A DNA stretch of 18,860 nucleotides, taken from Desulfobacca acetoxidans (GTDB taxonomy: Bacteria; Desulfobacterota; Desulfobaccia; Desulfobaccales; 0-14-0-80-60-11). Position numbers and translations under genes: made by a program. Under the pieces are notes generated by a model. That model did no database searches. It saw nothing but the letters and a program-made list of their open reading frames with translations, and had not been told where the DNA came from. Where the stretch lies: NCBI GenBank assembly GCA_022736495.1, contig DZCR01000057.1, forward strand, positions 1-18,860, read 5' to 3'. Shown piece after piece: positions 8,583 to 14,841 of this stretch (its first letter is position 1; every line of letters starts with the position of its first letter).

Positions 8583-8619
8583 ATGCGGGGGTAACCCCTC
8601 AGCCCGCCCCTGGCCGCAT
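8583..8619 (-). promoter_or_regulatory. Stem-loop between tupA and tupB
   Basis: ATGCGG at 8583-8588 can pair with CCGCAT at 8614-8619, enclosing a tight GGGG-TAA-CCCC hairpin (8588-8598). The two share base 8588, so they cannot both form in full. The structure touches the tupA stop codon and has no following T tract. It is therefore more like an mRNA-stabilising or attenuating hairpin, common after binding-protein genes, than a full terminator. Confidence 0.45.
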
Positions 8620-9434
8620 TATTTGGCATTGGGAACGAATAATTTATTCCCATTCTTATCTTTATAATCGGCGATCGCTTTTTGCCCTTCAGGCGAAATG
8701 AGCCAGTTGACGAATTCCATAGCCTCTTTATATTTAACGTTTTTATGCTTGGCGGGATTCACCGCCATGACTCCATATTGGTTAAACAGAATGGGGTCAC
8801 CTTCAACTAATAGAGCCAATTTCAGCTTCTCTTTATCTTTGAGGGCCAGCCAGGTGCCCCTGTCCGTGAGGGTGTAAGCCCCCTTCTCGCTGGCCACCCG
8901 CAAGGTGTTACCCATGCCCTGGCCCGCCTCCAGATACCATTTTTGGCCCTTGGGGTCAATGGCATTGGCCTTCCAGACGGCCAACTCTTTGATATTGGTG
9001 CCAGATTTGTCTCCCCTGGAGATAAAGGTTGATTTGCTCTCGGCGATCTTTTTGAAGGCCTCGGTGGCCGATTTCAAGCCCTTGATTTCGGCCGGGTCAT
9101 CGGGTGGGCCGACGACGACGAAATCGTTATACATGACGTCATGGCGATTGACGAAATAGCCCTCTTCCACCGCTTTCAATTCCAGGGGCTTGGCATGGAC
9201 GAAGACGACATCCGCGTCACCTCTCTTGCCGATCTCGAGGGCCGCGCCGGTGCCCACGGCCACCACGTCCACCTGGATGCCGGTTTTTTGGGCGAAGATG
9301 GGCAGGATGTAATCAAACAAGCCGCAATTCTGGGTGCTGGTGGTGGAAGCACACTTGATCCGGATTGCCGCGACGGCATGCCCGGCCGCCAGCACAATGG
9401 CGAATACTGCCAACATACAGAGACCCTTGAACAT
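8619..9434 (-). CDS. tupA: Tungstate-binding periplasmic protein
   Basis: Solute-binding protein of 271 residues delivering tungstate to TupBC. The start at 9434 is fixed by AAGGAGG six bases upstream and by an immediate signal peptide (MFKGLCMLAVFAIVLAAGHAVA, about 22 residues); the open frame extends upstream but would spoil the signal peptide. Family hallmarks are the oxyanion-binding segment STTSTQNCGLF (30-40), VVAVGTGAALEIGKRGDADVVFVH (57-80), FISRGDKSGTNIKE (137-150) and YLEAGQGMGNTLRVASEKGAYTLTDRGTW (167-195). The first motif usually reads TTTSTxDSGLL, so a cysteine (C37) replaces a serine near the ligand site, and a second cysteine (C28) lies close by. The family match favours tungstate over molybdate, though affinity cannot be read from sequence. 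Confidence 0.93.
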   Translation of the reverse strand: MFKGLCMLAVFAIVLAAGHAVAAIRIKCASTTSTQNCGLFDYILPIFAQKTGIQVDVVAVGTGAALEIGKRGDADVVFVHAKPLELKAVEEGYFVNRHDVMYNDFVVVGPPDDPAEIKGLKSATEAFKKIAESKSTFISRGDKSGTNIKELAVWKANAIDPKGQKWYLEAGQGMGNTLRVASEKGAYTLTDRGTWLALKDKEKLKLALLVEGDPILFNQYGVMAVNPAKHKNVKYKEAMEFVNWLISPEGQKAIADYKDKNGNKLFVPNAK

Positions 9435-9509
9435 TTTGATCCTCCTTGGATTCGACGCTTTCCCCAGGAACACCGCTGATCAGTCCGGTTCTTAGGGCCC
9501 CCTCCCCTC

Positions 9510-9515
9510 ATTATA
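9510..9515 (-). promoter_or_regulatory. Candidate -10 box of the tup operon
   Basis: A perfect TATAAT lies on the minus strand at 9515-9510, about 70 bases before the tupA start. At the -35 distance there is no TTGACA-like sequence; that interval is occupied by the edge of the repeated operator-like element. A weak -35 beside a bound regulator would fit activation, although simple steric repression is also possible. Confidence 0.5.
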
Positions 9516-9535
9516 AAATTTGTGCACTGCCGGAA

Positions 9536-9557
9536 TGGCTATTCTTTATAAGAAATA
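9536..9557. promoter_or_regulatory. Operator candidate 1 upstream of tupA
   Basis: A 22-base element with core TATTCTTTATAA, of which 18 bases form an imperfect palindrome (TATT..TTATAA..AATA). It matches 21 of 22 bases of the element at 9974-9995 read on the opposite strand. Its centre is about 45 bases upstream of the transcription start predicted from the -10 box at 9510-9515. It is probably bound by the adjacent ModE-like protein. Confidence 0.65.
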
Positions 9558-9584
9558 TCCCTTGCCAAAAAAAATTGTCCGTGC

Positions 9585-9968
9585 TTAAAGTGTCTGGTTC
9601 TGAATCCACTCCCGGAATGTGTCTACCAGACGCCAGAACTGGGCCACGGCTTCCTCCCCCGCGGGGGTGAGCCAGGCCCGGCCTCCGTTTTTCCCACCAA
9701 AGGTCCGGGAGACCAGTTCCTGGCCCGCGAGCCGGTTCAGTTCGGCCACCAGGGACCAGGCGTGGCTGTAGGCCATATCCATGGAACGGGCCGCAGCCGC
9801 AATGGACCCCAGCTCCCGGATGCGTTCCAGAAGCACCACCCGCCCCCAACTCAAAAAGGCCTCGCCATCCTTTTCCAGCCAGAGGCGGCCTTTGATCTTG
9901 AACCCGCCGGGGGTAGGACTTTCGGCCAGGGCTGTGCCCCGACCATGGTCGGTTCTTTTTCTTCCCAT
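9585..9968 (-). CDS. ModE-type winged-helix regulator lacking a metal-binding domain
   Basis: DNA-binding protein of 127 residues that matches only the N-terminal domain of the molybdate regulator ModE. The helix-turn-helix covers about 43-82, with GSIAAAARSMDMAYSHAWSLVAELNRLAG, followed by the wing GGKNGGRAWLTPAGEEAV (91-108). The C-terminal MOP/TOBE domains that bind molybdate or tungstate in classical ModE are absent; the gene ends about 20 residues after the wing. An unusual polar 20-residue extension precedes the domain. Lying directly upstream of tupA in the same orientation, with a shared sequence element before each gene, it is very probably the regulator of tungstate uptake. A short AAGG lies just before the ATG. 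Confidence 0.88.
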   Translation of the reverse strand: MGRKRTDHGRGTALAESPTPGGFKIKGRLWLEKDGEAFLSWGRVVLLERIRELGSIAAAARSMDMAYSHAWSLVAELNRLAGQELVSRTFGGKNGGRAWLTPAGEEAVAQFWRLVDTFREWIQNQTL

Positions 9969-9973
9969 AGCCT

Positions 9974-9995
9974 TATTTTTTATAAAGAATAGCCA
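9974..9995. promoter_or_regulatory. Operator candidate 2 upstream of the ModE-like gene
   Basis: Second copy of the 22-base element, inverted relative to the first and differing at one base. It starts five bases upstream of the ModE-like ATG. It covers the predicted -10 box (TATTCT, 9991-9986), which pairs with TTGGCT at 10014-10009 over a 17-base spacer. Binding here would block the gene's own promoter, so negative autoregulation is likely. Confidence 0.65.
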
Positions 9996-10400
9996 ATAAT
10001 GGGCTAAAAGCCAAGATTTTTTTCTCTCCGGTTGCCAAACTCGAGATTTTTGATAGCACTAACCATCTTCAAATCCGCAGCCAAGCCCGCACCGTTCCAC
10101 CGGCACTTCTGATTAACACCTCCAGGACGAAATGACTCTTTCTGCTATGAGTCGGTTAAGCCCAGCGTTCCTTATACTTGGGAGCGGCCGGGAACAGAGA
10201 ATAATTTTCCTTGACTTTACGGCGTCCCTAAGCTGATTATATGAAGAATATCAAAAGATTTGCGAATGAGCCCTGGTCCGGCAAGCCCCTGGGGGAAAGG
10301 AAGCCTACCAAGTCTGCGGACAGATAAACGCTACCCGCAATCTGAGATTCAGCTTCACCCTGATATCCCAAAAAATTAGCGTTGAGCAATAGAGGATACT
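9996..10400. other. Divergent intergenic region before the RND transporter
   Basis: Four hundred bases without a convincing gene, lying between divergently transcribed units. The left end holds the ModE-like promoter. On the plus strand TTGACT (10211-10216), an 18-base spacer and GATTAT (10235-10240) make a weak promoter candidate. This would give a leader of about 150 bases before the transporter start. The leader contains G/C-rich blocks around 10270-10325 that could fold, including GTC-TGCG-GAC at 10313-10322. I could not match it to a known riboswitch. Confidence 0.35.
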
Positions 10401-13208
10401 TTGTCTGTTCCGAAAAAATTGAGATCGTCCTGCGTTTCGATAATGCGCGGTTTCGGACTGTGCGCCTGGCCCATTCTGGCGGTAGCCGTGATCCTGGCCG
10501 TGGCGTCAGTCTATTACGCCTATAATAACCTGGCCATTCGCACCAGCCGCAACGATTTGATAGCCAGCAATCAACGCCTCATGCAAGAGAGCGCGAAGAT
10601 TGACAAGTCCTTTGGGGGCCGAGACGGCATGGTGGTGGTAGTGGAAAATGAGCACCCCCTCCGGGCCATCAAGTTCGCCGAGGACCTGGCCACTGAATTG
10701 CGGCGTCACCCGAAATCGTTTACCGGCCTTTTTTATCACATCAACCCTGAGAGCTTCAAACGTTCGGCCTTCTTGTACCTGGATGTGAAAGATCTCACCA
10801 AGATCAAAGACAGTCTCCTGGGACAACAAAGCCTGCTGTCGAACCTGGCCGCCAACCCGCGCCTTATCACCTTCTACCAGTCGGTGAATGACCAGATGGC
10901 CCGAGCCATGATCGGCGAGGTTTTCACCGGATTTTTGGGCGAAAAGGAGAAAAAAGAGCTCCCGGACGTATCGTTGCTGAACGGATCTCTCAGGGGCCTC
11001 GCAGACGCTCTGGAGGGTAAGAAGCCCGAGACCTCCTTGTTCAGCGGCTTTCTGCCTAAGGAATTTGCTGCTTTAGACGAAGCGGGTTACTTTTTAACCG
11101 AAAATGACAAGTTTCTGCTGTTTCTGGTGACTCCGGCAGGCAATGGCTATGTCGCCAAAAGTCAGCACCTGGCACTCCTGCGGAAGGTTCTGCATCAGGT
11201 TCAAGCCCATTATCCCGGCCTGCGAGCGGGGGTGACCGGTCCCGATGCCCTGGAAGCCGATGAGATGCAGAGTTCCATGAGGGATGTCACCCTGGCCACC
11301 TGGCTGTCTCTGGCCAGCCAGTTGATTCTGTTGATCATTTTCTTTCGGAGTCTGAGACGCACCCTGGTGGAGGGGTTGGTTCTCATCCTGGGCATGTGCT
11401 GGACGTTCGGCCTCGTCACCCTGGTGGTGGGCCACCTCAACCTGCTCTCCATGATCTTCGCGCCGTTGATGTTAGGGCTTACCATCGACTATGGCGTCCA
11501 CTGGTTCTGTCGTCTGGAAGAGGAGGAGAACACGGCCGGCCAGTGCAGCACCGAGGTACTGGCCTCCACGTTTCAGCGCTCCGCCCCGGGTATCATATAC
11601 GCCGGTTTGGCTGCCGTGGTTTCCTTTGTGCCTCTGGCTTTCGTAGGCTTTAAGGGTCTGGCGGAATTGGGCCTCATCCTCGCCATGGGCATCATGGTGA
11701 TGCTGATCGCCACCCTGGTCTTGCTCCCGGCTCTGGTGACTATTACAGAAAAATGCACCTCCAGCGAAGTCCCCGAGGAACATCCGCCAAGCCCCACCCC
11801 GTTTCTGCACCTGCATTGGCGGCGCCCTGGCGTCTTGGTCGCTCTGGGGGTGCTGATTACAGCCTTGGGGGGCGTTAGCCTGCACTATGTGCCCTTCGAT
11901 CTGAACCCGCTGCACCTGCAGAATCCTCACACCGAATCGGTGGTGTGGGAATACAAGCTCATCAAGGATTCCAAATATTCCACCTCCTATGGCGCCCTGA
12001 TCACCACCTCTCTGAAGGAACTCGAGGCCCGGACAGAGGCCTTGAAAAAGCTGCCCACGGTCGCGCACGTGGAGTCGGTTCTCTCATTCCTGCCCCATCG
12101 GGTTCCGGAAAAACGTCAGATCCTCAAGAAGATGTTACCGGCAGTCCGGAGCATCCAATTCCCTGCAGCTCCGGCGGGGCCAACCGATCCCCAGGCGTTG
12201 GCCGCGATCCTGAGCCGGATCAATTTTAAAATGGACGAGGCTGCTAAAAATCTCGAAAAGGAGCAGGCAGCCACCAAGGAGCAGCTTGAGGAGACCCATC
12301 GCCTCATTAATAGGATCGTGCCCCAGCTTATGGTAGATGATCCTCAAGTGACCCAGCGTCTCGAGGGGTACGGGAAGCTTTTTTTCTCGGATTTAAGGGA
12401 TACCTGGGATCTGTTCCGGGGCTATGTGGAATCGGGGTTAACCGCGCCGCCCATCACCATTGCTGACTTGCCCCAATCGGTGCGGGAGCGCTTTGTCAGC
12501 CCTGACGGCATGTACCTTATCCGGGTTTTTCCTTCTGAGGATACCTGGAATTTCGGCCCCCTGAAGAGATTTGTCAAGAGCCTCTGGAGTGTTGATCCCA
12601 GTGCCGTCGGCGACCCGGTACTGCTCTATACTTTCACCCTGGGGTTCCGCAATTCCATCCTCTGGGCGGCGGGCATGGCCTTGTTGGCCATTACCGTTAT
12701 GTTGGTGATACTCTTTCGCAGCATAAAAATGGCTATGCTGGCGTTGATTCCCCTGGTGGTGGGCACCGGCCTGACCGTTAACTTGATGTGGCTTCTGAAC
12801 CTGCCCTTCAACCAGGCCAACGTCCTTTTCGTGCCGTTGGTTCTGGGGGAGGGCATTGAATTCGGGATCATTATTCTGGCCCGGTGGCGTCTGGAGGAAT
12901 CGGCCCGGGCCATCACCATGCCCGCCAGCACCGCCAAAGGGGTGGCTCTGGCCGCCCTGACCACCACGGTGGGGTTCGGGAGCCTGATGGTTTCGGGGCA
13001 CCAAGGCACCTTCAGCTTGGGGCTGTTGGCAACCGTGGGCAGCCTGAGCGTCCTTTTGGCCTCTTTGAGCATCCTGCCGGCTTTCCTGCGGCTGGTGGAA
13101 AGCAGTTACAGCCCTCAGCCCTCCCTGAAGCCTTACCTGGGTTTGGGCCGGTGGTTACATAACTTGATAAGGAAAAAAACCGATGAAAAAACCGCTCTGG
13201 ATCATTAG
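10401..13208 (+). CDS. RND/MMPL family transporter, HpnN-like
   Basis: Large inner-membrane transporter of 935 residues with the duplicated RND plan. The first membrane helix (about 21-41) is followed by a periplasmic loop (42-295), then five helices up to about 447. The second half repeats this: a helix at 476-497, a loop to about 745, and five further helices up to about 898. The helix-4 motifs are GLTIDYGVHWFCR (359-371) and LGEGIEFGIIILARW (815-829). The RND helix-4 acid is Asp363 in the first half and Glu820 in the second. The closest family I recognise is HpnN, implicated in hopanoid lipid movement to the outer membrane, and the overlapping downstream MlaC/HpnM-type gene supports lipid traffic. 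No hopanoid-synthesis gene is in view, so the cargo is uncertain. Translation seems to start at TTG preceded by AGAGGA; an ATG at 10443 is the alternative. Confidence 0.88.
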   Translation: MSVPKKLRSSCVSIMRGFGLCAWPILAVAVILAVASVYYAYNNLAIRTSRNDLIASNQRLMQESAKIDKSFGGRDGMVVVVENEHPLRAIKFAEDLATELRRHPKSFTGLFYHINPESFKRSAFLYLDVKDLTKIKDSLLGQQSLLSNLAANPRLITFYQSVNDQMARAMIGEVFTGFLGEKEKKELPDVSLLNGSLRGLADALEGKKPETSLFSGFLPKEFAALDEAGYFLTENDKFLLFLVTPAGNGYVAKSQHLALLRKVLHQVQAHYPGLRAGVTGPDALEADEMQSSMRDVTLATWLSLASQLILLIIFFRSLRRTLVEGLVLILGMCWTFGLVTLVVGHLNLLSMIFAPLMLGLTIDYGVHWFCRLEEEENTAGQCSTEVLASTFQRSAPGIIYAGLAAVVSFVPLAFVGFKGLAELGLILAMGIMVMLIATLVLLPALVTITEKCTSSEVPEEHPPSPTPFLHLHWRRPGVLVALGVLITALGGVSLHYVPFDLNPLHLQNPHTESVVWEYKLIKDSKYSTSYGALITTSLKELEARTEALKKLPTVAHVESVLSFLPHRVPEKRQILKKMLPAVRSIQFPAAPAGPTDPQALAAILSRINFKMDEAAKNLEKEQAATKEQLEETHRLINRIVPQLMVDDPQVTQRLEGYGKLFFSDLRDTWDLFRGYVESGLTAPPITIADLPQSVRERFVSPDGMYLIRVFPSEDTWNFGPLKRFVKSLWSVDPSAVGDPVLLYTFTLGFRNSILWAAGMALLAITVMLVILFRSIKMAMLALIPLVVGTGLTVNLMWLLNLPFNQANVLFVPLVLGEGIEFGIIILARWRLEESARAITMPASTAKGVALAALTTTVGFGSLMVSGHQGTFSLGLLATVGSLSVLLASLSILPAFLRLVESSYSPQPSLKPYLGLGRWLHNLIRKKTDEKTALDH

Positions 13209-13773
13209 CCTGACTCTGGTCGTTTTCTGGGTGTGGGTTATGCCCGCACAGGCCGAAAGCCCCACGGCTTACGTGCGCAGCATTTTGGACAAGGTGATGA
13301 GCCTGCAAAATGACGCCTCCCTATCCGGCCAAGCCAGGGCTCGGGCCATTCACGGCATTATTGAGGTCAGCTTCGATTTTGCCTTGATGGCCAAAAATTC
13401 ACTGGGCTCGACCTATGACAGCCTCTCAGGGGGCCAGCGACAGGAATTCACCCGCACCTTCAGCTACCTCTTTCAGGATTCTTATACCCGTCTGGTCCTT
13501 AACTTTTTAAAAAAGGAAAACATCCAGTTCGGCGCCGAACGCCTGGAAGGCGATAAAGCTCAAGTGGCCACGACCATCGTGCGCCCCAATGAGAATATCC
13601 CGGTAACCTATTTAATGCACAAAGCGCCTTCCGGATGGCTACTTTACGACGTTATTGTGGACGGGGTCAGCATCCTGCATAATTACCAGACCCAGTTCGG
13701 ACAAGTCATCCGCACCAAGTCGTTTGATTTTCTGCTGGACAAAATGAAGGAACAGCGCCGCGCGGTTGAATAA
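13183..13773 (+). CDS. MlaC/Ttg2-type (HpnM-like) periplasmic lipid-binding protein
   Basis: Exported protein of 196 residues. A signal peptide (MKKPLWIISLTLVVFWVWVMPAQA, cleavage about residue 24) precedes a domain of the MlaC/toluene-tolerance family. Supporting segments are GQARARAIHGIIEVSFDFALMAKNSLG (about 48-74), LSGGQRQEFTRTFSYLFQDSYTRLV (81-105) and the C-terminal WLLYDVIVDGVSILHNYQTQF (152-172), the usual DV..DGVS pattern. Such proteins shuttle phospholipid or hopanoid across the periplasm. The start overlaps the transporter gene by 26 bases, in a different frame, with AAGGA upstream, so the two are co-translated and probably act as transporter and soluble carrier. Confidence 0.9.
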   Translation: MKKPLWIISLTLVVFWVWVMPAQAESPTAYVRSILDKVMSLQNDASLSGQARARAIHGIIEVSFDFALMAKNSLGSTYDSLSGGQRQEFTRTFSYLFQDSYTRLVLNFLKKENIQFGAERLEGDKAQVATTIVRPNENIPVTYLMHKAPSGWLLYDVIVDGVSILHNYQTQFGQVIRTKSFDFLLDKMKEQRRAVE

Positions 13774-13778
13774 AGGAT

Positions 13779-13812
13779 GGGGGCCGCCCGCCGGCCCCCT
13801 GGCTCTTTGTTC
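13779..13812 (+). terminator. GC-rich terminator candidate after the MlaC-like gene
   Basis: GGGGGCCG at 13779-13786 pairs with CGGCCCCC at 13792-13799 around a five-base loop, starting six bases after the stop codon. The following TGGCTCTTTGTTCTC is only moderately T-rich, so termination may be incomplete. Confidence 0.6.
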
Positions 13813-13877
13813 TCGGCCGCAGTCCCAACCCAAGATAACCCCTACCGCCCCTGCGGCTTTACTTCCTATTTTTCTGA

Positions 13878-14050
13878 ATGAAGGATGGTTTTGGCTACAC
13901 TATCGTTGACATTATCCCTACCATTCTTAACTTTTTAAAAAAAGAATCCGGTTCGGCTGTCAAGGAGGAATTCCTGAGAGATTTGGGTCTTCCCCCCGGC
14001 TTAAGCTGGTGGCCGGTATGCCGGGCTATCGATTTGAAGGAGGGAGAGAG
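13878..14050 (+). pseudogene. Possible decayed or frameshifted 5' part of the next gene
   Basis: An open frame starting with ATG at 13878 encodes MKDGFGYTIVDIIPTILNFLKKE and continues in a natural-looking way to about LRDLGLPPG (near 14000). It then becomes tryptophan- and arginine-rich and out of character. Adding one base to the run of seven Cs at 13992-13997/8 would join it to the frame of the small protein at 14051, giving a continuous LGLPPRLKLVAGMPGYRFEGGREM. There is no ribosome site before 13878. It could be a sequencing error, a real frameshift, or chance. Confidence 0.2.
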
Positions 14051-14341
14051 ATGGTTATCTATGTCACCAAAGACGGTTCAGATCGCACGGAACTCGAGGA
14101 GGTCCTGGTGCAAGAAGGGGTCACCTACCAGGAGTCTCCCGCCGGCAGAGACAAGGAATTAGGCAGCCCTTTGCTAGAGATCCAGGCAAACCTGCCGGAA
14201 GTATTTCCCGTTCCTCCCCAGTACACCCAGAGCGAAGGGGATGTCCGGGCCTGGCGGCTGCCTTCCGGGAGGTTAATTATCAGCGACTTGCAGGGCAACC
14301 TGGAACAAATCTCTACGCCTCCGCCTTCCCCTGGTAGATAA
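14051..14341 (+). CDS. Small hypothetical protein, possibly thioredoxin-fold-like
   Basis: A 96-residue protein I do not recognise. The ATG at 14051 has an excellent ribosome site (AAGGAGG about seven bases upstream), so I prefer it to the upstream in-frame GTG at 14009. The start MVIYVTKDGSDRTELEEVLVQEGVTYQE resembles the first strand-helix-strand of glutaredoxins, where a CxxC would follow 'TK', but the cysteines are absent (DGSD instead); this is an inference from pattern only. The remainder is rich in proline (PEVFPVPPQY, and a final PPPSPGR) with WRLPSGRLIISDLQGN near 75-90. No signal peptide or membrane helix. It follows the lipid-traffic pair by about 280 bases, beyond a terminator-like hairpin, and is followed by a long inverted repeat. 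Confidence 0.55.
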   Translation: MVIYVTKDGSDRTELEEVLVQEGVTYQESPAGRDKELGSPLLEIQANLPEVFPVPPQYTQSEGDVRAWRLPSGRLIISDLQGNLEQISTPPPSPGR

Positions 14342-14353
14342 GCAAACCGGGTT

Positions 14354-14393
14354 GGTGAAGGGGGGCGCGCCCCTCCCAAATCCCCCCTTCACC
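14354..14393. repeat. Perfect 12-bp inverted repeat with nested palindrome, terminator-like
   Basis: GGTGAAGGGGGG at 14354-14365 is perfectly complementary to CCCCCCTTCACC at 14382-14393. The 16-base loop and the end of the left arm together contain a second palindrome, GGGGCGCGCCCC (14362-14373), that cannot form at the same time as the long stem. It starts 12 bases after the small gene's stop. Only a weak T-rich segment follows, so it may be a terminator or one copy of a dispersed intergenic palindrome. Confidence 0.6.
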
Positions 14394-14647
14394 CATTTGC
14401 CTTTCTTGACCAGGACCTGCGACCATACGCCTCCCTTCCCAGCCATGCATTTACAGGATCACCCGCCTCAGATGATCACAGGAAACCGCGGGACGGAGGT
14501 TAAGGTCCCTTTGACGCTGCCACAATGTTCCACAAAAGACCATTATGATTAACTGTTCGGACACCTGTTCAATTTTTAAAACATCCCCTGGACCGGGCTT
14601 CGTGATCGATTAATTCTAAAGTAAGTAAATTTCGTTGATTATATTAA
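14394..14647. other. Intergenic region upstream of the polysaccharide operon promoters
   Basis: No convincing gene on either strand. Composition shifts from GC-rich to AT-rich near 14540. Short spaced repeats TGTTC (14552-14556 and 14563-14567) and TGATCACAGG-like sequence near 14473 are visible, and this is where an enhancer-binding activator would be expected to sit if the nearby sigma-54 promoter is real. None is strong enough to call a site. Confidence 0.35.
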
Positions 14648-14664
14648 TTGGCCTCCAAATTGCA
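14648..14664 (+). promoter_or_regulatory. Candidate sigma-54 (-24/-12) promoter of the polysaccharide operon
   Basis: TTGGC at 14648-14652 and TTGCA at 14660-14664 place GG and GC exactly ten bases apart, the defining spacing of sigma-54 promoters. The middle bases of the -24 element do not match the consensus. The element is about 180 bases upstream of the Wza-like start codon. Confidence 0.45.
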
Positions 14665-14780
14665 TATTTGCCAGTAACATGAGGATGAATCTCTGATATT
14701 ATGAGACGCCAGGAGGTTCGCGGTGGGAAAATATTGTAGATATTTATAATTACTTAAAATAAATCTTTGACAAAAAAGGA

Positions 14781-14808
14781 TTGAGAGTTTTATATGATGA
14801 ATTATAAT
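14781..14808 (+). promoter_or_regulatory. Candidate sigma-70 promoter of the polysaccharide operon
   Basis: TTGAGA (14781-14786), a 16-base spacer and a perfect TATAAT (14803-14808). A consensus TTGACA also occurs at 14767-14772, pairing at 18 bases with a weaker TATATG. Initiation near 14815 would leave about 27 bases before the ATG at 14842, with GGAGG inside. Confidence 0.5.
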
Positions 14809-14841
14809 AGTCTCGATGTTGGGGAAAATTGGAGGCCTATC

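Noticed and set aside
10134..10153. GACTC/GAGTC five-base hairpin in the intergenic region
   Set aside because: Short stem, ten-base loop and no T tract; expected by chance.
10255..10330. Possible cyclic-di-GMP riboswitch or signal-recognition-particle RNA
   Set aside because: Only fragments such as GGTCCGG and GGAAGC resemble these RNAs; the required continuous conserved cores are absent.
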